Part shown: positions 23,679 through 32,856 of the stretch, one piece after another
Position numbering within the stretch: the first letter of the stretch is position 1
Layout of the letters: every line of letters begins with the position of its first letter
Source of the DNA: Parcubacteria group bacterium
GTDB lineage: Bacteria; Patescibacteriota; Minisyncoccia; Phycocordibacterales; GCA-002724975
Direction: 5' to 3'
DNA length: 64,000 bases
Assembly: GCA_002724975.1 (NCBI GenBank)
Contig: PBQF01000039.1
Location: forward strand, 1-64,000
The notes under the pieces: model-generated
Seen by the model: only the letters and a program-made list of their open reading frames with translations
Databases searched by the model: none
What the model was told of the DNA's origin: nothing
Translations under genes and position numbers: made by a program

Positions 23679-26600
23679 CTAGATGGTGTGCCCAATAGAC
23701 TCCGCAGTCATATTAGATGACGGAAGTCCTTGTACCTGATAACCATTAGTGAAGTCTAGGTCATTGATTGTGTTCTGAGTTGTGGTTGAGATTGGTGACC
23801 AAAGGAAGTCATCATTTGTGTCTCCGTCTAGACCACTTGCGACCTCCATCCATGTAGCTGCGTTAACTGAGTAAGCCGCGTCACCCAATAGACTAACACT
23901 GATACTTTCTGAACCCGTTGAGGTCCTTAGATTACTTGCTGTAGCTCTAAGTTCGAAGTATCGTGTTGCACCACTTGGAACAACATAAGTCGTTGTAGCT
24001 GAACTCTCACCTGTTTTATCAGGATAAATTTCAACTATTGACTTCTGAGTCGTTGCACCTGTTGTGTCACCTAGGCCGTTGAAGGCTGAGCCTCCATTAA
24101 GTAGACCATCTGATGAGAATGTGGTATCAGCGGAGCTGAAGTCATTAGAAGTGTATGCATACAATTCATAATTTGTGGTTGTAGCATATACTGTTGACGA
24201 TCCAACACTGAATGACCACTTGTAAAGAGCAACGTCTCCATCAACTGCAGTTACCATGAACTTGTAGAGAGTGTTAGCACCTGTCTCGAGAACCTTCTCG
24301 GCTGAGGTTAGCGCCACTCTTTCAAGGGTTGGGTAAGCTGCCATAATCCTCACACCCTGTGAAGCAGTATCGCTTCCTGCTGGTGTGATATTTGATCCTG
24401 AAGCATCGCCTGTTCCGTAGTTACCATTGACTCCTTCGTTATCACCGTCATAGTCAACCTTTAGAAGGTCACCTGACCTGGTCATAGGACCATTTGCGGT
24501 AATAGCTCCAATGTCACCCTTAACAACAAGTATCTTTGATCCTCCATTAGGAACCGTAAAGGTTGATGTCAAAGTTGAGGTTGCAAAGTCTCCAGTTGGG
24601 AATGTGGCAGAACCATATTCGTTTCCATCAGTGTCCCAAAGAGTTACTTTCCTTCCAACAAGAGCATTAGGTGTGTTTGATGCAACATCGGTTAGCTGTA
24701 GAGCTACCTGTTGCAAGCTAATGTCTTCGTTTAGAGCAGAGAACTTAATCCTTGATAGCTCAACGCCTGTTGAACCAGCTGACACAATCCTGTAGCCTGG
24801 GCTACCAGTGTCAAGCGTAGGGGTTAAGGTTCCACCTGTTGCTGAAGTCATTAACTGACCGTTTGCTTCATTAAGTGTTTCTGTAACTGTCTGTCCTGAT
24901 GTAAGACCAGTAGCACCTGTAAATCCAGATGCCTGACCTGTGTCTAGTCCCCACCAGTAAATACCAGTTGCTCCTGATGAAAGGTCACATACTAGAGACA
25001 ATGTCTTAGATGTTCCCTTTGATAGAAGAAGGCCAGTACCGTCAAAGGTAAAGGACGTTGATGAACCAACTGCAGATGGGTTTACAACATTTGAACCACT
25101 TGTTACAGATGTTGAACCGTCCATCAATTGACAGTTAGAAACGTCTGTAGCAGTACCACTTGTATCGTAGTACAACGGAATTGTTGTCAACCTTACATCT
25201 TCTCCCGAACTTGAAACATCAAGGATATAGTTTGCATACGTGAATCCACTTTCTCCGGCAATAACAGTCTGGGCAAGTGGAATACTCGATACAGAAACTG
25301 TAAGAGCTCCAGCTTTGATTGTCATTGTGTTTGTTGTAAGAGCAGATGCTGGTGATGGGGTAATTGTGTTACCTGTAACCGATCCTCTCACTGTACCCCA
25401 GTCTGTTGGAGTAGTTGAAGCAAGAAGTGTGTCATCTGTATCCAAGTCAGTACCAACCTTAGCCTTAATGGTGTAAGTGTTGATTCCAACTGGGAATGTA
25501 ACTGTGTCAGAGAAGACGAATGAACCAACAGATGAGCCTGTCGTATCTGAACTGTCGGCAGCAGTACCATCGACTGGTCCTGCAACAACAGATCCGTTTG
25601 CGTCAACAAGAACAATGTTTGTTAGGTCGTCACCATCTTCTGTTGTGGCGTTACCAATTTGTAGGTTGAAAGGAATTTTTGCAACACTAATTGATTCGCC
25701 TCGTACGTCAACATCAAATGCTCCAATAGCAACATTTAGTGTGTTGACTGAAATATTCTGAGCTGGAACTGCACTTGAAGTAGAAACATTAATTGTTCCT
25801 GCTGTAACAGTTACGACAGCACCGTCATACCACGGGTCTTCACTAGAAGTGAAACAAGCTGTACCTGTGGTTCCACCACAAGAGTTTGTCTGTGGAGGTG
25901 TAAGACCATATCCGTACAAATTACCTACTACATTAACATCAGTTCTCTTAGCAATATCGAAGGCAACATTTCGGCCTGAACCGCCAGATATATCACCTTT
26001 AACTGATATTTCCTTAGAAAATCCTTTGTCAATTTCAAGTCCTCCTGGGAAGACTGTAGTGTAGACATCGTTAGATACGCTTACAGGATAAGCAACACCA
26101 TCAACATAGGTCATCACGTTATCTAGGTCACCCGGACCAGCAGAACCTGTTTGGTCCCATCTGACTGAGTTAAGAGTAACTTTTTCTGCAGAACCTGCAG
26201 AAACCTTAATTGATGAGAATGTATATCCTGTTTCTCCAACTTCCTTAGATTGAGCTGCTCCTGGGTCTGTTGAACCACGAGCCATGGTAACTGCACCAAT
26301 GGTCAAGCTCTCGTTCATTGTGTGAAGTGCACCAGAAATTGGAAGTGAGCCTGAAACGGCTGCACTAGTGTTCACTGCAACAACATCCATTCCAATAACT
26401 TCTCCTGCACCTGAAGGTGAAAGAGATGCGGGTCTGTTGACCGCAATAGTCATAGTTCTTGAGTGACCGGCTTCAATTGTGAAGTCCTCGGTCAATGTTG
26501 CTTGGTGCGAAGAGTTTAGGGTCTTGGCAATACCTAATTGCGTCCCATTCTCGTCAAGGAGAACGGCACCGTCAACGTTTCCGTCGACACCAACTCCAAC

Positions 26601-27353
26601 TCTCTGAACAACAATTCCATCAACAACAACATCCCCGTCAGCTGAAGCTGTAAAAGTAACGTTTGTAAATGGAATTCTAGCTGCTCCCAATGGAGCAAGC
26701 TGTGCGGCAGGTTGTGCTGGTGAAGAAACAGTTAATCCAGATCCTGCTGGAGCTGGTGTAGCTGATTCATCTTCACCTTCATCGTCGCCTGTCATTGCAT
26801 CACAAAGTGATTGTGCATGAGCTCTTGATGAAGGGCCCCAGTATCCCGTACCAGCTGAAAGTCCAACTGGTGTAAGAACTTCTGCGGCATACTTGTCCTG
26901 GAACTTAACAACAGCTCCTTTGGACAAAGAACCAAAGTATTCTGTCTCATTTCCAGAAGAACCAACACCTGAAGCTGCTACTTGTGTAGAAGCATCCATG
27001 TTCAAGAAACTCTGGACATTCAAGACACCTGGTCCTGAATCTCCCTGCGAGTAGTTAGTTGAAAAAGTGTAACTACATGTTCCACTTCCTCCACCACTCT
27101 GCGTGTTTAGTTGAGCTTGTAGCGCGGCGATTGTTGCCAGCAAACTATCAATCTGAGCTTGAAGCTCTTCACTAGTTGCCCCATGTGCTAGTTGGGGAGT
27201 AGCCAAAGCTACACCAACAGACATGAAGATTGCTGCTGTAAACAATACAACCCCTGCAACAACTCTAGAGTATTTTGAATCTCTAATTACTTGCATGTAT
27301 TGATTTTTAATTTTAATACGACCGTAAGAAATAAATTTCAGACGATCGACCAT
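23679..27353 (-). CDS. Putative S-layer / major surface protein with peptidoglycan-binding domain
   Basis: A 1,224-residue exported protein. The start at 27353 is supported by GGAGG 5 bases before ATG. Segments: basic N-terminus, signal helix (about 29-51) with possible cleavage near HGA-TSEE (about 59), a short coiled coil (60-85), a peptidoglycan-binding-1-like domain (about 93-185, with YFGSLSKGAVVKFQDKYA and GYWGPSSRAHAQSLC), an acidic Ala/Pro linker (188-215), then about 1,000 residues of repeated beta-rich domains full of Thr, Ser, Gly, Val and Asp, with almost no Cys. Codon use is strongly biased, as expected for an abundant protein. Single-gene unit with a long leader and strong terminator. 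S-layer function is inference. Confidence 0.8.
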   Translation of the reverse strand: MVDRLKFISYGRIKIKNQYMQVIRDSKYSRVVAGVVLFTAAIFMSVGVALATPQLAHGATSEELQAQIDSLLATIAALQAQLNTQSGGGSGTCSYTFSTNYSQGDSGPGVLNVQSFLNMDASTQVAASGVGSSGNETEYFGSLSKGAVVKFQDKYAAEVLTPVGLSAGTGYWGPSSRAHAQSLCDAMTGDDEGEDESATPAPAGSGLTVSSPAQPAAQLAPLGAARIPFTNVTFTASADGDVVVDGIVVQRVGVGVDGNVDGAVLLDENGTQLGIAKTLNSSHQATLTEDFTIEAGHSRTMTIAVNRPASLSPSGAGEVIGMDVVAVNTSAAVSGSLPISGALHTMNESLTIGAVTMARGSTDPGAAQSKEVGETGYTFSSIKVSAGSAEKVTLNSVRWDQTGSAGPGDLDNVMTYVDGVAYPVSVSNDVYTTVFPGGLEIDKGFSKEISVKGDISGGSGRNVAFDIAKRTDVNVVGNLYGYGLTPPQTNSCGGTTGTACFTSSEDPWYDGAVVTVTAGTINVSTSSAVPAQNISVNTLNVAIGAFDVDVRGESISVAKIPFNLQIGNATTEDGDDLTNIVLVDANGSVVAGPVDGTAADSSDTTGSSVGSFVFSDTVTFPVGINTYTIKAKVGTDLDTDDTLLASTTPTDWGTVRGSVTGNTITPSPASALTTNTMTIKAGALTVSVSSIPLAQTVIAGESGFTYANYILDVSSSGEDVRLTTIPLYYDTSGTATDVSNCQLMDGSTSVTSGSNVVNPSAVGSSTSFTFDGTGLLLSKGTSKTLSLVCDLSSGATGIYWWGLDTGQASGFTGATGLTSGQTVTETLNEANGQLMTSATGGTLTPTLDTGSPGYRIVSAGSTGVELSRIKFSALNEDISLQQVALQLTDVASNTPNALVGRKVTLWDTDGNEYGSATFPTGDFATSTLTSTFTVPNGGSKILVVKGDIGAITANGPMTRSGDLLKVDYDGDNEGVNGNYGTGDASGSNITPAGSDTASQGVRIMAAYPTLERVALTSAEKVLETGANTLYKFMVTAVDGDVALYKWSFSVGSSTVYATTTNYELYAYTSNDFSSADTTFSSDGLLNGGSAFNGLGDTTGATTQKSIVEIYPDKTGESSATTTYVVPSGATRYFELRATASNLRTSTGSESISVSLLGDAAYSVNAATWMEVASGLDGDTNDDFLWSPISTTTQNTINDLDFTNGYQVQGLPSSNMTAESIGHTI

Positions 27354-27893
27354 ATAATCCTCCGCCTTGAGCGGAGAACCGTCAGGTAAAAATTCCGACC
27401 ATTCTACCTAACGCTATTCACTATCCTCTTAAGAAATAAAAGCTAGTTAAAATAAATTTAAGCTTCCAAAAATTAAGAAGGTTAGTAACAAAACGAATAA
27501 ATTAAACTCATTGCCGTCGCGGTATATTACATTGTCAAAGTTCTTCTCTCACTCTTTAATCACTCGCCAATTTTGTCTTTGATTTTTCTATTGTTAATTG
27601 GTCTATATAAAGACCCTTATATTTTCAAGACAAAAAAGCATTCGGACAAACAGAATCCTGAGGACATTATAAAATTTGCTTAACGTCCTCGCAAAATTAG
27701 CTTTGTGGATAACCATTCAGCCGAAAAATCAAAGATTTTCCGGAGTCATGAAACCCACTGAATTTTTACATAAATAGCGAAAAAAGTCAATGGTTAAGCC
27801 ACATTTTAGGTTTTTTGTCAATTGACAGATGATTATGTAAAATTTTGAAGGAAATTGGGGGAGAAGTCTGGGTGATATTTGATAATATTTAAA
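27354..27893. other. 540-bp AT-rich intergenic region upstream of the surface-protein gene
   Basis: No open frame is supported. It should contain the promoter and a long leader for the surface-protein gene. I see GGACATTATAAAA (27662-27674) and TGGTTAAGCCA (27791-27801), both of which recur in the same order and orientation on the other side of the regulator gene (28804-28816 and 28861-28871). A TTGACA occurs near 27822 on both strands because of the palindrome gtcaattgac. Confidence 0.5.
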
Positions 27894-28727
27894 CTAAGCC
27901 AACATATATTTACTCCACCTTCTCTCCCCTTCTTTTTTTAAGACACCAGCTTTAACTAGAGCCACTAAGTCTCTTTGAACGGTTTTTTCACTATAATCTC
28001 CTATCAAGGAAGTAATGTCTTTAATCATGACTTTTTTCTTGTCCTTTATAATTCTGATTATTTCTTGCTTTCTTTTCGAACCAGCTGTTACTTCTTGTCC
28101 TTTTAGATTGTCCTTTTGCCCAGTTCTTAAGGACGTATTTCTAAAAGACACATGTCCTTTAGAAATACGTCCTTTACCATGTCCTTTAACAAAATGACTT
28201 ATATTACTTTCTTCCACCGAAGAGTACCCTGGCAATTCTTCAAGTCCGCCATATTTAGATGCCTCTCTCCCATCACCGAGTTCTGAAACCTCAAAAAAAT
28301 CATTATCAATAGTGTCAGAAGAAGAATTAGTTAAATCATAGTTTTGGCTTAAAAATTGAGACAAATTAACAATTTCCCCATTCAAAACCTGATAATTCAT
28401 ATTAGATATAAATCCAGTATTACAGAGCAAATCAAGGAAAGAACTTAATTCATTTATCCTATATTTCAGATCATCAAAAACTAGCACATTTTTTGAAAAA
28501 TTTTTCCGGAGAGAAAAAATGTCCTTTACAAGGTCTAAACTGGACTTTCTTATCCTCCATTTTAGTGGCTCTTGAGATGATAAATGATTGGTGACTAAAT
28601 AGATTGCGCAGGAGATTTTTTGACTCTTTTGGTATATAAAGGACAATGTTGGATTACCATAAAAAACGCTTAGTTTGTCCCTTTTTGAGAGATTCTTATT
28701 TGGGTTATATCTATTATCTCTATCCAT
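27894..28727 (-). CDS. Helix-turn-helix (DeoR-like) regulator with motif-laden linker
   Basis: A 277-residue protein. The C-terminal 65 residues (RKQEIIRIIKDKKKVMIKDITSLIGDYSEKTVQRDLVALVKAGVLKKEGERRWSKY) form a winged helix of the DeoR type: SEKTVQRDL is the recognition helix. The N-terminal 120 residues (FYGNPTLSFIYQKSQKISCAIYLVTN...) look folded and helical, family unknown. Between them is a linker with repeated KGH, KGR and KGQ units, which arise from repeated AAAGGACAT-like DNA words. The promoter region carries the same motif, with TATTAT about 9 bp before ATG, so autoregulation is likely (inference). Divergent from ftsK. Confidence 0.75.
   Translation of the reverse strand: MDRDNRYNPNKNLSKRDKLSVFYGNPTLSFIYQKSQKISCAIYLVTNHLSSQEPLKWRIRKSSLDLVKDIFSLRKNFSKNVLVFDDLKYRINELSSFLDLLCNTGFISNMNYQVLNGEIVNLSQFLSQNYDLTNSSSDTIDNDFFEVSELGDGREASKYGGLEELPGYSSVEESNISHFVKGHGKGRISKGHVSFRNTSLRTGQKDNLKGQEVTAGSKRKQEIIRIIKDKKKVMIKDITSLIGDYSEKTVQRDLVALVKAGVLKKEGERRWSKYMLA
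28131..28172. repeat. 15-bp perfect inverted repeat inside the regulator gene
   Basis: GGACGTATTTCTAAA (28131-28145) and its exact complement (28158-28172) enclose a 12-base loop that itself contains GTCC. It lies in the linker-coding part of the regulator and ends in the repeated GTCC/GGAC motif. Confidence 0.85.
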
Positions 28728-28923
28728 ATGTCTTTTATAATATGTCCTTTATAAAAAGCGTCCTTTATAAAATTTTTACAAAAACTTAAAGACATTATAT
28801 ATCGGACATTATAAAAATAAAAGGCATAAATAATTTAAAATGGCTTGTCCTCATGTTAAGTGGTTAAGCCATATGATAAAATTAAAGGGAAAAGTGAGGA
28901 GGAATGGTAAAGAGTCTCGATAA

Positions 28924-28952
28924 GAGACATTGGTTTAAAGTGTTGGTATATA
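28924..28952 (+). promoter_or_regulatory. Promoter candidate of ftsK
   Basis: GAGACA (28924-28929), 17 bp, TATATA (28947-28952), with 7 bp to the ATG, again predicting an almost leaderless mRNA. Confidence 0.5.
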
Positions 28953-28959
28953 TTTAGAT

Positions 28960-31158
28960 ATGGGCAGAAGAAGAAAAGAGAAAAAAGTTATAAACCCCTT
29001 TAAAAAAATGAGGAAAGAGACGGCTCAGGCGGTTTACACAGTAATTCTTTTTGTTCTAGGAGTTTTTTTAATATTAGCTTCAATAGGAAAAGCAGGGGTA
29101 GCTGGACGCACCACATACAATGCACTTTTTAGTATTCTGGGCGTGGGTTATTTTGTCCTACCCATTCTTTCTTTCACTCTTGGCGCGTCTCTTTTAAAAA
29201 ACGATGGTGAGGATGAGTATGAAAAAAGTAGCATGGGAGTAACAAAAGGTTTGGGATCTTTTTTGTTTCTCATTTCTTCTTTAGGAATTATTGATTTGTT
29301 GTTAAAAAAGGGTGGAGTAGTGGGTAATTTTATTTCTGGGGTTTTTGTAAAGTTCTTTGATTTTTACGGTGGTCTATCTATTATGATTGCTTTGTTTGCA
29401 ATTTCCCTTTTGATAATTTTCGAAGCAAAGCTTTCAAAAGAATCGTTTCTTTTTTGGAGAAAATTTAAAAAAGACGATGAATACGACGAAGGAGATGAAT
29501 ATAATGAAGATGTCTATATGGAAGATGAAGAAAATTATGAAGAGGTGGAAAAAGAAAACCACAATGAAGAAAGAGAGCCAACGATAAATAATTTTTCAGA
29601 CAGGATAGCAAAAGTGGGTAGCATGATGTTTGCTTCAAGGATTTCTCAGAAAGATTATAACCCTCCGCCCCTTAGCTTGCTACAAGGAGATAGAGGGAGG
29701 CCCGGAGTTGGTGATATAAAAGCAAACGCAAATATTATAAAAAGAACTTTAAAAAATTTTGGTATGGATGTCGAGATGGATGAAATATCAATAGGTCCGT
29801 CAGTTACAAGATACGCCCTGAAACCAGCAGAAGGAATAAAACTTTCCCGCATTGTAGCTTTAAAGCAGGATCTGTCTTTGGCACTGGCAGCACATCCCTT
29901 AAGAATAGAGGCGCCAATTCCTGGCAGGTCTTTGGTTGGTGTGGAAATTCCAAATAGTTCAAGGACGACGGTTGGATTAGGTTCGCTTCTCTCTTCGAAA
30001 GAATACCAGGAATCAGTAAAGCCACTTATGATTTCCTTGGGTCGTGGAGTCTCGGGAAAATCAGAGTTTGCCAACTTGGCTAAAATACCTCATCTTCTAA
30101 TTGCTGGAGCAACTGGTGCCGGAAAATCAGTCACAATACACACAATTATAAATTCTTTGGTTTTCAGGAATTCTCCCGAAAATTTAAGGTTTATAATGAT
30201 AGACCCTAAGAGAGTTGAATTGACTGCCTATAATGGTATACCTCATCTTCTATCTCCCGTTTTAACCAACCCTAAGAAAGCTATTTTAGCCCTAAAATGG
30301 GCGGCTAAGGAGATGGAAAGAAGATACGACATTTTAGAAACCGAAAGAGTTAGAGATATAGGTTCCTACCATGATAATGTTCTGAACCCATACCTCGACA
30401 GAAAAATACAGAAAGAAGGTGAGGAAAACGAACCCGAAAGGATGCCTTATATATTAATCGTCATAGATGAGCTGGCCGACATTATGAGTACTTATCCAAG
30501 AGAATTAGAGGCGGCTGTTGTCCGGTTGGCACAGATGTCCAGGGCTGTCGGAATACATCTAGTCCTATCAACCCAGAGGCCTTCGGTCCAAGTTATAACA
30601 GGATTAATTAAAGCAAACATTCCAGGGAGAATTGCTCTTCAAGTTTCGTCACAAGTTGATTCCCGAACAATTCTTGATCAGAGTGGTGCAGAATCACTTC
30701 TGGGTGCTGGAGACATGCTTTATATTTCCGGTGAAATGTCAAAACCAAGAAGAATCCAGTCAGCTTTCATATCCGAAGAAGAAGTTAAGAAAGTTTCAAA
30801 ATATTTAAAGAAAAATTATGAAGAGAAACTGCCAGAGGGCTTTGATATTACAAGTGAGGAAAATAACGGCAGTATTGATTTTGATTCAGTGTCGGCATCT
30901 TCCGGGTTCAGTGATAAAGATGATGACAACTTGTACGAAGACGCAAGAGCGGCCGTAATGGATGCCGGAAAGGCTTCGACGTCATACATCCAAAGAAAAC
31001 TTCGTGTTGGTTATGCAAGAGCTGCAAGGTTAATGGATATGCTGGAAGAAAGAGGTGTTATCGGACCACAAGATGGTTCCAAGCCAAGAGAAATTTTGGA
31101 GGCAAATGAAAATAGCGGGTATGGAGAAAGTGATTATGAGGAGAATGAAAATATTTAA
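28960..31158 (+). CDS. ftsK: DNA translocase FtsK/SpoIIIE
   Basis: A 732-residue FtsK. Four transmembrane helices (about 22-42, 55-79, 98-115 and 133-155) anchor it at the septum; an acidic linker (170-205) leads to the motor. Walker A is GATGAGKS (383-390), Walker B is PYILIVIDELADI, followed by LVLSTQRPSVQVITG and IPGRIALQVSSQVDSRTILDQSGAESLLGAGDML. The C-terminal gamma domain (about 655-710, ARAAVMDAGKASTSYIQRKLRVGYARAARLMDMLEERGVIGP) is a winged helix that reads KOPS-like signals. It pumps chromosome DNA during division. It is divergent from the motif-rich regulator, and recA lies two genes downstream. Confidence 0.96.
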   Translation: MGRRRKEKKVINPFKKMRKETAQAVYTVILFVLGVFLILASIGKAGVAGRTTYNALFSILGVGYFVLPILSFTLGASLLKNDGEDEYEKSSMGVTKGLGSFLFLISSLGIIDLLLKKGGVVGNFISGVFVKFFDFYGGLSIMIALFAISLLIIFEAKLSKESFLFWRKFKKDDEYDEGDEYNEDVYMEDEENYEEVEKENHNEEREPTINNFSDRIAKVGSMMFASRISQKDYNPPPLSLLQGDRGRPGVGDIKANANIIKRTLKNFGMDVEMDEISIGPSVTRYALKPAEGIKLSRIVALKQDLSLALAAHPLRIEAPIPGRSLVGVEIPNSSRTTVGLGSLLSSKEYQESVKPLMISLGRGVSGKSEFANLAKIPHLLIAGATGAGKSVTIHTIINSLVFRNSPENLRFIMIDPKRVELTAYNGIPHLLSPVLTNPKKAILALKWAAKEMERRYDILETERVRDIGSYHDNVLNPYLDRKIQKEGEENEPERMPYILIVIDELADIMSTYPRELEAAVVRLAQMSRAVGIHLVLSTQRPSVQVITGLIKANIPGRIALQVSSQVDSRTILDQSGAESLLGAGDMLYISGEMSKPRRIQSAFISEEEVKKVSKYLKKNYEEKLPEGFDITSEENNGSIDFDSVSASSGFSDKDDDNLYEDARAAVMDAGKASTSYIQRKLRVGYARAARLMDMLEERGVIGPQDGSKPREILEANENSGYGESDYEENENI

Positions 31159-31164
31159 TAAGTC

Positions 31165-31509
31165 ATGACCAAGGAAGCAAGAGTAATTAAAACAACAATT
31201 TCCAGTCTAATTGTTTTGGTTATAGCTTTTTTTGTTTTATTCCAATCTAGAAACTTAATAGCAGGACCACAATTAATAATAAATAATCCTTCAAATGGTG
31301 AGGTTGTTGAAGACTCCCTAACTGAAATATCGGGTATTGCAGAAAATATATCGGAAATAAAATTAAATGGTAGAAACATTTTTGTTGATGAGAGAGGAAA
31401 TTTTAATGAAAAAATTCTCTTATCCTACGGTTATAATACAATTATCATCGAAGCAAAAGATCGTTTTAATCGAAAAACTACAGAAAAATTAGAATTAGTT
31501 TTAAAGTAA
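31165..31509 (+). CDS. Single-span membrane protein with Ig-like extracellular domain
   Basis: A 114-residue protein: one N-terminal helix (about 10-28) then a domain of about 80 residues with a beta-sandwich look (QLIINNPSNGEVVEDSLTEISGIAENISEIKLNGRNIFVDERGNFNEKILLSYGYNTIIIEAKDRFNRK), similar to the bacterial Ig/glucodextranase-B-like fold. It starts 6 bp after ftsK and ends 1 bp before recA, so it is in the ftsK-recA transcript. Function unknown. Confidence 0.7.
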   Translation: MTKEARVIKTTISSLIVLVIAFFVLFQSRNLIAGPQLIINNPSNGEVVEDSLTEISGIAENISEIKLNGRNIFVDERGNFNEKILLSYGYNTIIIEAKDRFNRKTTEKLELVLK

Positions 31510-31510
31510 A

Positions 31511-32518
31511 ATGCCAAAGAAAAAAATCATAAAAAAAGAAACTGGTAGCAATATTGAAGATACCATAAACGAAATAAGGACTAAGTTTGGTGAAGAAGCC
31601 ATAATGAAATTGGGGGACAAGCCAAGGGTTGATGTTGAGGCTATTTCAACCGGTTCAATTGGTTTAAATCATGCTCTTGGAATAGGCGGGTTGCCAAGAG
31701 GAAGAATTGTTGAAATCTTTGGCCCGGAATCTTCAGGAAAAACAACTTTGGCTCTCCATGCCGTAGCAGAGGCTCAAAAAAAAGGAGGCGTTTGTGCGTT
31801 CGTTGATGCGGAACATGCCATGGATCCAGAATATTCCAAGAAGCTTGGTGTCAAAGTGGATGAACTTTTGATTTCACAACCAGACACGGGCGAGCAATCC
31901 CTTGAAATAACGGAGTCCTTGGTTCGCAGTGGAAAAATTGATGTAGTAGTTATTGATTCTGTTGCTGCCTTAACTCCAAAAGATGAAATTGAAGGAGATA
32001 TGGGAGCCCATCATGTAGGGAAACAAGCAAGATTAATGTCTCAAGCTCTTAGAAAATTGACTGCGATTGTTGCTAAAAGTAAAACAGTGGTAATTTTCAT
32101 CAACCAAATAAGAATGAAGATAGGAGTGATGTTCGGCAATCCCGAAACAACTCCTGGTGGAAGGGCTTTGAAATTTTATACTTCTGTCCGAATTGATGTT
32201 AGAAGAATCGCCCAGATTAAAAAAGGAGACGAAGTTATCGGTAGCCGTACTCGGGCAAAAATTGTTAAGAATAAAGTAGCCTCCCCTTTCAAGTTGGCAG
32301 AATTTGATTTGCTCCACAACGAAGGAATCTCAAAAGAAGGTGAGTTGCTTGTTCTGGGAGAAAAATTTGGATTGGTTCAAAAAAGCGGAGCATCATATTC
32401 CTACGGTGAAGAAAAATTGGGAAGAGGATATGACGTAGCCAGAGCCTTTTTGAAAGAAAATAAAAAGGTAACAAACAGTTTAATAAAAGATATAAAAGAA
32501 AAACTTAAAGAAGAATAA
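31511..32518 (+). CDS. recA: Recombinase RecA
   Basis: A 335-residue RecA, which forms filaments on single-stranded DNA for homologous recombination and SOS induction. Walker A GPESSGKT (71-78), VFIDAEHAMD-type motif as CAFVDAEHAMDPEY, Walker B VDVVVIDSVAAL, and the L2-region FINQIRMKIGVMFGNPETTPGGRALKFYTSVRIDVRR are all present. The C-terminal tail is short but charged (KLKEE). No recX follows; a convergent sigma-factor unit lies downstream. Confidence 0.98.
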   Translation: MPKKKIIKKETGSNIEDTINEIRTKFGEEAIMKLGDKPRVDVEAISTGSIGLNHALGIGGLPRGRIVEIFGPESSGKTTLALHAVAEAQKKGGVCAFVDAEHAMDPEYSKKLGVKVDELLISQPDTGEQSLEITESLVRSGKIDVVVIDSVAALTPKDEIEGDMGAHHVGKQARLMSQALRKLTAIVAKSKTVVIFINQIRMKIGVMFGNPETTPGGRALKFYTSVRIDVRRIAQIKKGDEVIGSRTRAKIVKNKVASPFKLAEFDLLHNEGISKEGELLVLGEKFGLVQKSGASYSYGEEKLGRGYDVARAFLKENKKVTNSLIKDIKEKLKEE

Positions 32519-32521
32519 CCT

Positions 32522-32854
32522 TTAAGCTTGTCTTTGTGGTGTTCTAAATAGAAGCCCTTTTATATTGTTTCCTAGAATAAAAACAGCAAGTATAAAAACA
32601 GCAACTGAAATTGTCTGAACAACAAGTTCGGTATTCATAAAAGCATATTTATAGAAATACAGGACATGACCAGCGTCCATGCTTCCTAGATTCTTGGTGT
32701 TTTTGAAGACATTCATCAGAGAAACATTGGAAATAAATCCCCACAATAAGATAAGTGTGATGTAAATTTTCAACGCGACTTTGCTAACTGTACTTCTGCA
32801 GTAAAAAATGAACTGAATACGTCTCATTATTCTGTTTTTTAATTTTGTTTCCAT
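32522..32854 (-). CDS. Small membrane protein in the sigma-factor operon
   Basis: A 110-residue protein with two hydrophobic helices (about 25-45 and 77-100) and a basic N-terminus. It starts 2 bp after the stop of the sigma-factor gene. Genes in this position often encode membrane anti-sigma factors, but I see no zinc-binding anti-sigma motif or known family, so that role is only a possibility. Confidence 0.6.
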   Translation of the reverse strand: METKLKNRIMRRIQFIFYCRSTVSKVALKIYITLILLWGFISNVSLMNVFKNTKNLGSMDAGHVLYFYKYAFMNTELVVQTISVAVFILAVFILGNNIKGLLFRTPQRQA

Positions 32855-32856
32855 AA

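Larger units (their letters stand above)
27662..28816. repeat. Dispersed GTCCTTTATAA / GGACATTATAA motif array
   Basis: About fourteen copies of a short motif, both orientations, lie in and around the regulator gene. GTCCTTTATAAAA is seen at 28744 and 28760; GTCCTTTATAA at 28041; GTCCTTTA at 28154, 28169, 28181 and 28521; GTCCTTTT at 28097 and 28110; the reverse AAGGAC at 28129 and TATAAAGGACA at about 28635; GGACATTATAAAA at 27662 and 28804. I do not see this density elsewhere in the window. Confidence 0.75.
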
